A stretch of DNA of 64,000 nucleotides, taken from assembly GCF_000620465.1 (NCBI RefSeq), contig NZ_JIBE01000008.1, positions 62,001-126,000 of the forward strand. The letters run 5' to 3'. The number at the start of each line of letters is the position of its first letter. Positions within the stretch are counted from its first letter, which is position 1. The stretch comes from Ralstonia sp. UNC404CL21Col. GTDB lineage: Bacteria > Pseudomonadota > Gammaproteobacteria > Burkholderiales > Burkholderiaceae. The notes beneath the pieces were generated by a model. That model was not told the origin of the DNA, ran no database searches, and worked only from the letters and a program-made list of their open reading frames with translations. Position numbers and translations under genes: made by a program. Below, one piece after another: positions 1 through 10,506 of the stretch.

Positions 1-668
1 GAGGAGGGGGCCGGCGCGGATACGCTCACCGTCTCGACGATGACCGTCGTGGTGGTGGTGACGGTCAGGGCCGGCTGGGCGTACTGCTCGTTCCGGCCGC
101 TCTGGCCGGACCGTTCACGGCTATCGCGCCCATCACGTCCGTCGCGCTCGCGGTGTTGGCCGCCCCGCCCGTAGGGCGAGAGCGGCGCGCGGGTCTGACG
201 CTGCACGAAGCGCGAAAGCTCCGACAACGCCAGCTGATACACCTCGCGCTTGAACTCGATGACGGCCTCGAGCGGTACCCAGTACTGACTCCACCGCCAC
301 GCATCGAATTCCGGATGCTCGGTGGCGCGCAGCTGGATGTCGCAGTCGCGACCGACCATGCGCAGCAGGAACCAGATCTGTTTCTGGCCCCGATAGTGGC
401 CGCGTATTTCGCGGCGGATGAACTTGTCCGGCACCTCATACCGCAGCCAGTCGCGCGTGCGACCGACGATCCGGACGTGTTCTGGCAACAGGCCGACTTC
501 TTCGTGCAGTTCGCGGAACATCGCTTGTTCGGGCGTTTCGCCGTACTTGATGCCGCCTTGTGGAAACTGCCAGGAGTGCTCGCCAATGCGCTTGCCCCAG
601 AACACCTCGTTTCTTGCGTTGATGAGGATGATGCCGACGTTCGGGCGGAAGCCTTCACGATCGAGCAT
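1..668 (-). CDS. rppH: RNA 5'-pyrophosphohydrolase RppH, 3' end outside window
   Basis: Nudix hydrolase that, by family knowledge, removes pyrophosphate from triphosphorylated mRNA 5' ends in the cytoplasm and so opens them to RNase E decay. The Nudix box is complete at residues 38-60 (G38, E44, R52, E53, E56, E57, G59), just after a WQFPQGG motif. The ATG at 666-668 gives the family-typical beginning [12 protein letters not shown]. The Nudix fold should end near residue 160; after it comes a Gly/Arg/Asp-rich stretch, then a Thr/Val-rich tail including five consecutive Thr, still open at position 1. The visible part is 222 codons. Divergently placed to proS, which is a common neighbour in this family of bacteria. 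Confidence 0.93.
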   Translation of the reverse strand, partial: MLDREGFRPNVGIILINARNEVFWGKRIGEHSWQFPQGGIKYGETPEQAMFRELHEEVGLLPEHVRIVGRTRDWLRYEVPDKFIRREIRGHYRGQKQIWFLLRMVGRDCDIQLRATEHPEFDAWRWSQYWVPLEAVIEFKREVYQLALSELSRFVQRQTRAPLSPYGRGGQHRERDGRDGRDSRERSGQSGRNEQYAQPALTVTTTTTVIVETVSVSAPAPS

Positions 669-700
669 GACTGCACCTCGAATACTTTAGAATTACGCCG

Positions 701-731
701 ATTATAGAGCGGCCCGTCGCTCGGCTGTCAC
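701..731 (-). promoter_or_regulatory. candidate promoter of rppH
   Basis: On the minus strand a perfect TATAAT (701-706) lies 32 bp before the rppH ATG. GTGACA (726-731) is a possible -35 element, but the 19-bp spacing is longer than usual. The 220-bp gap between rppH and proS must hold both divergent promoters; no clear one was seen for proS. Confidence 0.4.
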
Positions 732-888
732 AGAAGCCGAAATGTTGCCGCTCACTCGCGCCTCCTGGGGGAGGGGTGCCGATTGCGCGAATGTGCGCCT
801 GGCGCCTCGTCTCATCTCCTGATTCCGGTGGCTTTTGCCCTTGTTTTCGCGGCTTTGGTTGGCCGCGTCATCCCTTATTGTCAGTCGC

Positions 889-2613
<1,725 letters not shown>

Positions 2614-2635
2614 CGCAACAACAGGACCGACCTGC

Positions 2636-3397
2636 ATGCGCCGCTTCTTCTCTGCCCGCCGGATCGCCACTGCGCTGTGCGCCGGGGCGTTGCTCGCAGG
2701 CACGCAGGCGGCGTGGGCAGGCGCCCAGAAAGAGGAATATCTGGCGGATTCCGTGCGCAGCGCATTGTCTGCTGCGGTGGCCGACAGCCGCCCGCTGCGC
2801 CCGGTATTTGCCAGCAACGACGAGCAACTCGGCTACCTGCGCTGGCTGGCCGAGATGTCGGTGCGCATGTCGGGCAAGATTCCGCAGGCGTCGGTACGCG
2901 TCGAACTGATCGAGACGGCGTATTACGAGGCCAAGCGCGCTGGCCTGGACCCGGCGCTGGTGCTCGGGCTCATCCAGGTGGAAAGCGGCTTTCGCAAATA
3001 CGCCATCAGCAGCGCCGGTGCGATGGGCCTGATGCAGGTCATGCCGTTCTGGACGCGCAGCATCGGCGACAACGACTCCCGCAAGCTCTTCCATCTGCAG
3101 AGCAACCTGCGCTACGGCTGCACGATCCTGCGTCATTACCTCGACATGGAAGGCGGCAATCTGTACCTGGCGCTGGGTCGCTACAACGGTAGCCGTGGCC
3201 AGCCGCAGTATCCGAATGCCGTGCTTGCTGCGTGGAAGCGCTGGCAATATCAGGAGTCGAGTGCGATGACGGTGTCGGCGCCGGTGCCTGCCGAGCCTTC
3301 CGTGCCCGCACCGCGTGCCAAGGCGTTGCCGGAAGTGCCGGCGCGCAATCCGTTCTCGCCGCTGCGTATTGCTGGCGGTCCGGCTGGCGGTTCGTGA
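2636..3397 (+). CDS. periplasmic lytic transglycosylase, SLT domain
   Basis: Predicted to cleave the MurNAc-GlcNAc bond of peptidoglycan, forming 1,6-anhydroMurNAc ends. An N-terminal signal peptide is visible (basic start, hydrophobic core, AWA cut site near residue 28). The SLT fold occupies roughly residues 95-200 with the catalytic Glu at residue 116 in the ESGF motif, followed by GAMGLMQVMPFW and, later, the LALGRYNGS motif that closes the active site. The last 50 residues are a Pro/Ala-rich tail without a recognised domain. It starts 22 bp after proS behind an AGGA sequence, so the two may be cotranscribed. 253 residues; which transglycosylase subfamily it belongs to is not decided. Confidence 0.88.
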   Translation: MRRFFSARRIATALCAGALLAGTQAAWAGAQKEEYLADSVRSALSAAVADSRPLRPVFASNDEQLGYLRWLAEMSVRMSGKIPQASVRVELIETAYYEAKRAGLDPALVLGLIQVESGFRKYAISSAGAMGLMQVMPFWTRSIGDNDSRKLFHLQSNLRYGCTILRHYLDMEGGNLYLALGRYNGSRGQPQYPNAVLAAWKRWQYQESSAMTVSAPVPAEPSVPAPRAKALPEVPARNPFSPLRIAGGPAGGS

Positions 3398-3463
3398 TCT
3401 TCAGTCGGCGGGCGGTCGGCCTACAATAGGGCCATCTCTCGCTCGCCCGCATCTCCATCCCGC

Positions 3464-4330
3464 ATGTCCACCACCCAACCGTACGCGACCATGTCTGACG
3501 CGCTGCGCGACTGGCTGCAGCGTCACGTGACCGAAGGTTTCGAGGCCGAATCCCTGGTGGCTTCGATGGTGCAATCCGGCTACGACCGCGCTTTCGCGCG
3601 CCGTGTCGTCGATGAGGCGCTGACTGCTCGCGCACCCGCCCCCGTGGTGGTGCCCGCGCCGACGCCGGCTGCCGATCAGGCGGTCGAAAACAGCAATGCT
3701 GTGCATACCGCCGATGGCGACATTCCGATCCTGTTCGCAATCGAGACGCCGCGCATCGTGCTGTTTCAGCACTTTCTGTCGGACCAGGAGTGTGACGAGC
3801 TGATCGCGATCGGGCGCAATCGCCTCAAGCGTTCGCCCGTCGTGAATCCGGATACGGGCGAGGAAAATCTGATCTCGGCCCGGACAAGCCAGGGCGGGAT
3901 GTTCCAGGTCGGCGAGCATCCGCTGATTGCCAAGATTGAAGCGCGCATCGCGCAGGCCGTGGGCGTGCCGGTCGAGCACGGCGAGGGCTTTCAGGTGCTG
4001 AACTACCAGCCCGGCGGCGAATATCAGCCGCACTTCGATTTCTTCAACCCGGGCCGCAGCGGCGAGGCGCGCCAGCTCGAAGTGGGCGGTCAGCGCGTGG
4101 CGACCATGGTCATCTACCTCAACAGCGTGCAGGCGGGCGGCGCGACGGGCTTTCCGAAGCTCGGGCTGGAGGTGGCGCCGGTCAAGGGCAACGCCGTCTT
4201 CTTCGTCTACAAGCGGCCCGACGGCACGCTGGATGAAGACACGCTGCACGCCGGCCTGCCGGTCGAGCGTGGCGAGAAGTGGATCGCCACCAAATGGCTG
4301 CGTGAACGTCCCTATCGTCGCGGCGCCTGA
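3464..4330 (+). CDS. 2-oxoglutarate/Fe(II)-dependent prolyl 4-hydroxylase-like dioxygenase
   Basis: 288 residues with a C-terminal P4Hc-type double-stranded beta helix. The iron-binding HxD is at H190/D192 (PHFDFF), the distal His is H262 (LHAGLPV) and the Lys that should hold 2-oxoglutarate is K272 (EKWIATKW), so all catalytic residues are present. The first 70 residues are a separate helical segment plus an Ala/Pro/Val linker. Family members hydroxylate proline in protein targets such as elongation factor Tu, or are of unknown target; nothing nearby names the substrate. ATG at 3464 chosen; an in-frame ATG at 3491 is an alternative. A TACAAT box lies 37 bp upstream. Confidence 0.85.
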   Translation: MSTTQPYATMSDALRDWLQRHVTEGFEAESLVASMVQSGYDRAFARRVVDEALTARAPAPVVVPAPTPAADQAVENSNAVHTADGDIPILFAIETPRIVLFQHFLSDQECDELIAIGRNRLKRSPVVNPDTGEENLISARTSQGGMFQVGEHPLIAKIEARIAQAVGVPVEHGEGFQVLNYQPGGEYQPHFDFFNPGRSGEARQLEVGGQRVATMVIYLNSVQAGGATGFPKLGLEVAPVKGNAVFFVYKRPDGTLDEDTLHAGLPVERGEKWIATKWLRERPYRRGA

Positions 4331-4342
4331 TCGACGTCGGCG

Positions 4343-4936
4343 ATGGAGTACACGTTTCTCTCGGCGACCGTCCTGCTGGTGCTGATCACCGATCCGCTCG
4401 GCAACATTCCGATCTTCATCTCGGCGCTGCGGCCGGTCGCCCCCGAGCGCCGCAACCGCGTCGTGCTGCGCGAGGTCGGCATTGCGTTCGTGCTGCTGCT
4501 CGTCTTCATGTTCTTCGGCGAGAGCTTTCTGCGCATGATGAGCCTGACCGACATGTCGCTGCAGATTGCAGGCGGCATCGTGCTCTTCCTGATCGCGCTG
4601 CGGATGATCTTTCCGCGTGAAGGCGCTGCCGAGTCGCAGCCCACGGGCGAGCCCTTCATCGTGCCGCTGGCGATTCCGGCCATCGCGGGGCCGTCGGCGA
4701 TGGCCACGGTGATGCTGCTGGTGTCGCAGGCGCCGGGCCGCATGTGGACCTGGGTCGGCTCGCTATGCGCGACGATGGCCGTGTGCGCGGTGGTGTTGCT
4801 GAGCGCCACGCACATCCAGCGCCTCGTGGGGGAGCGCACGGTGATGGCGTTCGAGCGGCTGATGGGGCTGATCCTGGTGGCGATCTCGGTGGAGATGCTC
4901 CTGAAGGGCATCCGCACCTTCGCGCATCAACTCTGA
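4343..4936 (+). CDS. MarC family integral membrane protein
   Basis: 197-residue protein made almost entirely of hydrophobic segments, probably six membrane spans. The start, with the LLVLITDPLGNIP motif near residues 10-22, and the AIPAIAGPSAMATVM motif in the middle are typical of the MarC/UPF0056 family. The name comes from an early, later withdrawn, link to multiple antibiotic resistance; the transport role is not known. It starts 12 bp after the dioxygenase gene, so they likely share a transcript, and ends at a bidirectional terminator facing hpt. Confidence 0.88.
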   Translation: MEYTFLSATVLLVLITDPLGNIPIFISALRPVAPERRNRVVLREVGIAFVLLLVFMFFGESFLRMMSLTDMSLQIAGGIVLFLIALRMIFPREGAAESQPTGEPFIVPLAIPAIAGPSAMATVMLLVSQAPGRMWTWVGSLCATMAVCAVVLLSATHIQRLVGERTVMAFERLMGLILVAISVEMLLKGIRTFAHQL

Positions 4937-4952
4937 ACCACGCGCGGGCAAC

Positions 4953-4984
4953 AAAAAAGGGCGACTGAGGTGTCGCCCTTTTTG
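4953..4984. terminator. bidirectional terminator between the MarC gene and hpt
   Basis: A-tract, then a GGGCGAC / GTCGCCC stem around a 6-nt loop, then a T-tract. Both arms carry A/T runs, so it works in both directions between two convergent genes. Confidence 0.9.
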
Positions 4985-5001
4985 CTTGCCGCGGTGCTGC
5001 G

Positions 5002-5550
5002 TCAGGTGTTCTTGAGCGCGCGGATGGTCGGCAGGTTGCGCCAGTAGCCCTTGGCGTCCATGCCGCAGCCGAACACGTAGCGGTCAGGCACGTTGAAGCC
5101 GCAGAAGTCGGGGTACAGCGGCTTGGACTTGCTGAGCGTCTTCTCGCACAGCACGGCGGAGTAGAACTCGGCGGCACCCATGTCGATGATGCGCGAGCGG
5201 ATGGCGGCCATCGTCTCGCCTTCGTCGAGGATGTCGTCGAGCACCAGCACCGTACGGCCCTTGACCGACTCGCGCGGCGCCACGCGCCACTGCATCTCGC
5301 CGCCCACCGTCGTGTTGTTGTAGCGCGAGAGGTGGATGTAGTCGAACTCCAGCGGGAAGGCCAGCTTGGGCAGCAGCATGCCGGTAAAGACGGCCGCGCC
5401 GCCCATCACCGACAGCACCATCGGGAACGTGTCGCCGATCTTCTCGGTGATCTCTTCGGCCATGCGGTCCAGCGAGCCGCGCACGGCGTCTTCGCTGACG
5501 ATTTCTTCGGAGTTGGCCCAGAGTTCGCGGGCCTGTTCTGCGCTCAGCAT
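5002..5550 (-). CDS. hpt: hypoxanthine-guanine phosphoribosyltransferase
   Basis: Salvages hypoxanthine (and usually guanine) with PRPP to IMP or GMP. The PRPP-binding loop VLVLDDILDEGETM is at residues 101-114 with the two Asp at 105-106. The FDYIHLSRYNNT segment before it matches the flexible loop region of this family, and the C-terminal FGCGMDAKGYWRNLP matches the purine-binding end. 182 residues, normal length. It lies convergent to the MarC gene and 68 bp downstream of ffh on the same strand. Confidence 0.93.
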   Translation of the reverse strand: MLSAEQARELWANSEEIVSEDAVRGSLDRMAEEITEKIGDTFPMVLSVMGGAAVFTGMLLPKLAFPLEFDYIHLSRYNNTTVGGEMQWRVAPRESVKGRTVLVLDDILDEGETMAAIRSRIIDMGAAEFYSAVLCEKTLSKSKPLYPDFCGFNVPDRYVFGCGMDAKGYWRNLPTIRALKNT

Positions 5551-5618
5551 CGTGTCAGTTCGGTGAAACGGTTCGGTGTGTCGATCAAAAGTGCGATTCA
5601 GGAACGAGGGTAGCCCGC

Positions 5619-7034
5619 TCAGCGGCCGCCGAACAGCCCCTTCATGCCGCCTTTCATGCCGCCCATGGCGCGCATCATCTTCATCATGCCGCCGCCTTTG
5701 AGCTTTTTCATCATGCCTTGCATCTGCTCGAATTGGTTGAGCAGACGGTTGACTTCCTGCACCTGGACGCCCGCGCCCGCGGCAATGCGGCGCTTGCGGC
5801 TAGCCTTGATGAGTTCAGGCTTGGCGCGCTCGGCAGCCGTCATGCTGTTGATGATGCCTTCCATGCGGCGGACCTGCTTTTCGGCCTGATCCATGTTGGC
5901 ACCTTGCGCCTGCTGCGCGAGCTGCGCCGGCAGCTTGTCCATCAGGCTGCCCAGGCCGCCCATCTTTTTCATCTGGCCGATCTGCGCCTTGAAATCTTCG
6001 AGGTCGAAGCCGCCGGTCTTCTTGATCTTGGCGGCAAGCTTCTGCGCCTCTTCCATGTCGACACCGCGCTGGGCTTCTTCCACCAGCGCGAGGATGTCGC
6101 CCATGCCCAGAATCCGCTGGGCCATGCGGTCGGGGTAGAACGGCTCCAGCCCGTCGAGCTTTTCGGCCACACCGACGAACTTGATCGGCTTACCCGTGAT
6201 GTGACGCACCGACAGCGCCGCGCCACCGCGCGCATCGCCGTCGAGCTTGGTCAGCACCACGCCGGTCAGCGGCAGGGTGTCGTTGAACGCCTTGGCGGTG
6301 TTGACGGCATCCTGGCCGAGCATCGCGTCGACCACGAACAGCGTTTCGGCCGGCTTCAGCCGGGCGTGCAGCGCGGCGATCTCCTGCATCATCGCCTCGT
6401 CGATACCGAGGCGGCCGGCCGTATCGACGATCAGCACGTCGTGATAATGCTTCTTGGCCCAGTCCAGCGCTGCGGCGGCAATGTCTACCGGCTTCTGGTC
6501 GGGCTGCGAGGGGAAGAAGTCTGCGCCGACCTGCTCGGAAACGGTCTTCAACTGCGCGATGGCGGCGGGGCGATACACGTCGCACGACACCGTCAGCACT
6601 TTCTTCTTTTTGTTCTCTTTGAGCCACTTGGCGAGCTTGCCGACCGTGGTGGTCTTGCCGGCGCCCTGCAGGCCGGCCATCAGGATGATTGCGGGCGGCG
6701 TGACGTTGAGGTTCAGCTCGGCCGCGCGGCCGCCCATGATGTTGCTGCCGACGCCTTCCAGCGCTTCCTGGCCGCCGATGATGGCCGTCAGCTCGCGCTG
6801 CACGATGCCGACCAGCGCCTGGCCTGGCGAAAGGCTGGTGATGACGTCTTCGCCGAGCGCCTTTTCCTTGACGCGGGCAATGAACTCGCGCACGACCGGC
6901 AGCGCCACGTCGGCTTCGAGCAGTGCCATGCGAACTTCGCGCAGCATCTCGGCGGTGTTGGCTTCGGTCAGGCGCGCTTCGCCGCGCATGGTCTTGACCA
7001 CGCGCGCGAGCCGTTGGGTCAGGTTATCCAGCAT
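5619..7034 (-). CDS. ffh: signal recognition particle protein Ffh
   Basis: GTPase subunit of the signal recognition particle; binds 4.5S RNA and signal sequences of nascent membrane proteins and docks with FtsY. The N domain covers about residues 1-95, the G domain follows with the P-loop GLQGAGKTT at 121-129, the DTAGR motif and TKLDG. The M domain from about 325 ends in an extremely Met/Gly/Lys-rich tail (GMMKKLKGGGMMKMM), as expected for signal-peptide binding. An in-frame start exists upstream at 7100, but the ATG at 7034 gives the family start MLDNLTQRL and 471 residues. Its divergent neighbour, a YpjD-like gene, is also the neighbour of ffh in many proteobacteria. Confidence 0.97.
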   Translation of the reverse strand: MLDNLTQRLARVVKTMRGEARLTEANTAEMLREVRMALLEADVALPVVREFIARVKEKALGEDVITSLSPGQALVGIVQRELTAIIGGQEALEGVGSNIMGGRAAELNLNVTPPAIILMAGLQGAGKTTTVGKLAKWLKENKKKKVLTVSCDVYRPAAIAQLKTVSEQVGADFFPSQPDQKPVDIAAAALDWAKKHYHDVLIVDTAGRLGIDEAMMQEIAALHARLKPAETLFVVDAMLGQDAVNTAKAFNDTLPLTGVVLTKLDGDARGGAALSVRHITGKPIKFVGVAEKLDGLEPFYPDRMAQRILGMGDILALVEEAQRGVDMEEAQKLAAKIKKTGGFDLEDFKAQIGQMKKMGGLGSLMDKLPAQLAQQAQGANMDQAEKQVRRMEGIINSMTAAERAKPELIKASRKRRIAAGAGVQVQEVNRLLNQFEQMQGMMKKLKGGGMMKMMRAMGGMKGGMKGLFGGR

Positions 7035-7207
7035 GACAGTGACAGGAATCCGGAATTGGGGACGGGATGAAGAGACGGCCGGCGCGCGTTTGGCTCGCAC
7101 CGGCTGGGAATGTGCTTAATGCGCGCATGTTGCGTTGCCGCCCGACGAGGCTTTCGGCGGGGGCGGGCCCCAGCCAAAACCGGGGTGCGCTGCGGTAAAC
7201 TGTGCAA

Positions 7208-8119
7208 ATGGCAATTGTACTGTATGCGCTGACGGCGCTTCTCTACGGCATCCTCGCTTCGGTAGCGTGGGCGCGACGCGGTGGGTTGGGTACCCAGGCC
7301 GCAGCGGGAGCCATGGCGGCGGGTGGTCAGTTGCCGGGCTCGACGGTGCTCGTGCCGCCGCCTCCGGGCGCCGCCGATACCGTCCCGAGCTGGTGGCGTT
7401 GGGGCTTGCTGGCGGCCCTGGTCGCGCACGGGCTCTTGCTGCACGAGACGATTTTCCCGGCCAGCGCCATGGTGTTCGGCTTTGCCTATGCGCTGTCGGC
7501 CATGCTCTGGCTTGGTGTCGGCATTTTCTGGATCGAAAGCCTGTTCTTTTCACTGGCGGGCCTCGGGCTGCTGGTGATGCCCGTGGCGCTGGTCGGCAGC
7601 CTGTTGCCCTTGGCCTTTCCGGGCACGCAGATTCTCGGCTATGCAGCCAGCGCGCTGTTCAAGCTGCACTTCGCCATCGCCAACGTCGCCTACGGCCTGT
7701 TCACGCTGGCGGCATTCCACGCCATCCTCATGCTGGCCGCCGAGCGCCGCCTGCACACCATCAACCGCCCCGCCCAGGCAAGCTGGTTCAGCCGCTGGCT
7801 GGATCTGCTGCCACCGCTGCTGACGCTCGAAAAACTCCTGTTCCGCCTGATCGGCGCGGGGTTTGTCCTGTTGACGCTGACGATCGCGTCGGGCGTGCTG
7901 TTCTCCGAACAGCTGTTCCACAGCGCCTTCCATTTCGATCACAAGAACATCTTCGCCGTGTTGTCATGGGCCATGTTCGGCGGCATCCTGGTCGGTCGGC
8001 GTTTCCGCGGCTGGCGCGGCCGCGTGGCGCTGCGCTGGGTGATGGCCGCCTTTGCGGTTCTGCTGCTGGCGTACGTCGGCAGCCGGTTCGTGCTCGAAGT
8101 CATCCTGCATCGCGCCTAG
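7208..8119 (+). CDS. YpjD/CcsA-like inner membrane protein (cytochrome c assembly family)
   Basis: 303 residues with about eight hydrophobic spans and a soluble Pro/Ala-rich loop after the first. It belongs to the CcsA/CcmC/HemX-like membrane family; the FHFDHKNIF segment near residue 240 carries the His typical of this family. Some members handle haem in cytochrome c maturation, but the ffh-linked YpjD branch has no proven haem role, so the function is left open. ATG at 7208 chosen; a GTG two codons earlier (7202) is equally in frame. Neither has a strong ribosome binding site. Confidence 0.8.
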   Translation: MAIVLYALTALLYGILASVAWARRGGLGTQAAAGAMAAGGQLPGSTVLVPPPPGAADTVPSWWRWGLLAALVAHGLLLHETIFPASAMVFGFAYALSAMLWLGVGIFWIESLFFSLAGLGLLVMPVALVGSLLPLAFPGTQILGYAASALFKLHFAIANVAYGLFTLAAFHAILMLAAERRLHTINRPAQASWFSRWLDLLPPLLTLEKLLFRLIGAGFVLLTLTIASGVLFSEQLFHSAFHFDHKNIFAVLSWAMFGGILVGRRFRGWRGRVALRWVMAAFAVLLLAYVGSRFVLEVILHRA

Positions 8120-8164
8120 CGCAATCCTGGCGCCTGCGCCGTTACTTGTCCCTGTCTGTTCTCC

Positions 8165-8431
8165 ATGTCCCGTCCTGTCCTGCTGATCCTGATGCTGCTC
8201 GCCGGCTGGTGGTGGTTGAGCCGCCTGGGGACGCGTTCGTCCCGCGCTTCGGGGCAGGAGCAGGGCGCCCCGCGTGAACAGCGCACGGCCAAGCGCACGC
8301 CTGAGCCTCAGGCCTCCCAACCGATCGAGCAATGCGCGGTATGCGGCGTGCACGCGCCGCGCACCGGCATGATCGCGCTGGCGGGCGGCCGCTATCGCTG
8401 CCCCGAGCATGCTGACCGGGGCAACGCATGA
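8165..8431 (+). CDS. PP0621 family small protein with a Cys-rich C-terminus
   Basis: 88 residues. One N-terminal hydrophobic segment (about residues 4-20) is followed by a charged, Pro/Gln-rich linker and a C-terminal CAVCGVH...RYRCPEH module with CxxC and a further Cys and His residues, which may bind a metal. This build matches the PP0621 family of short proteins, whose function is unknown. Its stop codon overlaps the start of pilS (ATGA at 8428-8431), so translation of the two is coupled; the same pairing hints at a link with the pilus regulators, but that is inference. Confidence 0.75.
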   Translation: MSRPVLLILMLLAGWWWLSRLGTRSSRASGQEQGAPREQRTAKRTPEPQASQPIEQCAVCGVHAPRTGMIALAGGRYRCPEHADRGNA

Positions 8432-10467
8432 CGCCCGAAGCGTCGGGTGCCGCGCGGGCAACGCCGTCCGGCGCGCGCAGCCTGCTCTCGCGCCTGAACG
8501 CCTGGCGTGCCTTGCGATCGGTCTGGCTGGAGCCCGATCCGCCTGAATTCCAGTGGCGCCTGCTGCGCTATTTCGCCTTCAGCCGCGCCGCCGTGGCCCT
8601 GGTGCTGTTGCTGTTCGTCATGGTGCCGCGCGAGCACAACGAGGCAGTGGGCCTGCCCAATGGCGACACGCTCCTCAGCCTGACGCTGCCCTATCTGGCG
8701 ATGGCCTTGCTGATCCTGGCTGCAGCCGGCTGGTGGCGCACCCGCTTCCAATTCCGGGTGCGGCTGGATGTCGTGCTCGATCTGCTGTTCCTCGGGCTGG
8801 CGTATGCCACGCTCTCGCGCCTGTCGGCCAGCGTGGCGATGGTGCTGCTGATGCCGGTGCTGGCTGCCGGCGCGCTCACCAGCCTGCTGTTTGCGCTGTT
8901 CACCGCGGCCGTGGCGTCCATCGTGGTGCTGGCCGATCCGTTCCTGCAGATGCTCAACGACGGCGTGATTGCGCCGGGCCTGGCATCCGCTGGGCTGTAC
9001 GGCCTGGTCTACATGATGGCCGCGTCGATGATGTACGGCCTGTCGCATCGCCAGATCGCTCAGGAACGGTTGACGATGGCCCGCGAGCGCGAGCTGCGCC
9101 TGCAGCAGCTCGTCAATCGCCTGATGGTCTACGACATGCAGGACGGCGTGATGCTCGTGCGCGCCGATGGCCGCGTCGTTGCGGCGAACCCGGCCGCAGC
9201 CATGCTGCTCGGTGTGCCGCAGAGCGCCTTTGTCGGCAGCGGCGCGATGTTGTTCGACCTGAAGGACGTGCCGCACCTGCGCCCGTTGCTCGAAACGCTG
9301 CGCCAGTGGCTGCGCCGCAAGAGCCGTCCCGCCGATGGCACCGGCGACGACGATGCACCGCGCATCCTGGACCTGCTGCCCATCGCTGCGGGCGGCCGCG
9401 CAGGCCGCGCCATGTTGAGCGCCCGCCTGCGCCTGCGCTTCATCCTGCCGAGCCTGGCCAACCTGCGCAGCGTCTACATGGACAGCCTGGTCAGCTCGAT
9501 CGGTCTGGGCCTGCCGGGCGAGGGCGGCGAGATGCGTGCGCGCATTCCATCGGCCGACGCGATCACGCAGGGCTGGTCGGTGGATGACGAAGCGTTCTTG
9601 CGCCACGAGTTGCACGACACCGTGCTGGTCCACGTGGAAAGCTGGGAGCGTGTGGCGGAGCAGGCGCAGCAGGAAAAGCTGGCGTCGATGGGGCGGCTGG
9701 TGGCGAGCGTCGCGCATCAGATCCGCAATCCGCTGGCGGCAATCAGCCAGGCCGCCGAACTGCTGGACGATCCGGGCGACGGTCAGGAGGGCGGCGCACA
9801 CATGCGGCCGGAAAGCGGCGGCGTAGAGACGCGCCTGCTGCGCATCATCCGCGACAACGTGCGGCGGCTCGACCAGGTGGTTGCCGACGTGCTGATGCTC
9901 TCGCGCCGCCCGCGCGGCGAACGCGTGCGCGTGCAACTGGCGCAGGTGTTGCCGGAGGTCGTCGACCGCTGGCGTGCCGAGGCCCTGCGCCGGGCAGGCG
10001 AAGCCACCGAGATCAACCCGAACCTCGTGCGCGTGGCGGTCGACCTGGACAAGCCAGTGCTGTTCGACCCGGCGCAGTTGCAGCAGGTGGTGGGCAACAT
10101 GCTCGACAACGCGCTGCGTTATTGCCGCCGCGTTCCCGGCTCGATCCAACTCGCGGCCTACGCGCTGGACGACACCCACGCTGAACTCGTGATCTGGAAC
10201 GACGGGCCCGAAGTGCCTACCGAGCAGCAACGCAGCCTGTTCGAGCCGTTCTTCACGAATGACGCCCAAGGCACTGGCCTGGGCCTCTACATGGCGCGCG
10301 AGTTGTGTAGCGCCAACGATGCGCAGATCCGCTACGGCGCCATCGCGCTGGAGTCCTTGCTCGATCGCACCGGAGCGTTGACCATGGAGGCGCGCGACAC
10401 GTTGCCGCGCCGCGCCTTCGTTATCACCCTGATGTTTGACCAACCTGCCTTGGCCGTAACGGAATAG
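8428..10467 (+). CDS. pilS: PilS-type sensor histidine kinase
   Basis: 679 residues. Six hydrophobic spans at about residues 45-210 anchor it in the inner membrane, as in PilS. A PAS-like sensor region follows (about 225-320). The phospho-accepting H-box VASVAHQIRNPLAAIS carries His at residue 430, and the ATPase domain ends with the G-box TGLGLYMARELC. In the pilus pathway PilS phosphorylates PilR to control type IV pilin expression (family knowledge). The start overlaps the upstream PP0621-family gene by 4 bp; pilR follows after 39 bp. Could also be a related NtrB-type kinase, but the membrane module argues for PilS. Confidence 0.85.
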   Translation: MTPEASGAARATPSGARSLLSRLNAWRALRSVWLEPDPPEFQWRLLRYFAFSRAAVALVLLLFVMVPREHNEAVGLPNGDTLLSLTLPYLAMALLILAAAGWWRTRFQFRVRLDVVLDLLFLGLAYATLSRLSASVAMVLLMPVLAAGALTSLLFALFTAAVASIVVLADPFLQMLNDGVIAPGLASAGLYGLVYMMAASMMYGLSHRQIAQERLTMARERELRLQQLVNRLMVYDMQDGVMLVRADGRVVAANPAAAMLLGVPQSAFVGSGAMLFDLKDVPHLRPLLETLRQWLRRKSRPADGTGDDDAPRILDLLPIAAGGRAGRAMLSARLRLRFILPSLANLRSVYMDSLVSSIGLGLPGEGGEMRARIPSADAITQGWSVDDEAFLRHELHDTVLVHVESWERVAEQAQQEKLASMGRLVASVAHQIRNPLAAISQAAELLDDPGDGQEGGAHMRPESGGVETRLLRIIRDNVRRLDQVVADVLMLSRRPRGERVRVQLAQVLPEVVDRWRAEALRRAGEATEINPNLVRVAVDLDKPVLFDPAQLQQVVGNMLDNALRYCRRVPGSIQLAAYALDDTHAELVIWNDGPEVPTEQQRSLFEPFFTNDAQGTGLGLYMARELCSANDAQIRYGAIALESLLDRTGALTMEARDTLPRRAFVITLMFDQPALAVTE

Positions 10468-10506
10468 TCCGCCGGCCGCGCATTTCCGCCGATCTTCTGC
10501 TGATCC

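Noticed and set aside
5718-7070. 450-codon plus-strand open frame opposite ffh
   Set aside because: Ffh is complete on the minus strand with GTPase motifs; the other frame is Leu/His/Arg-rich shadow.
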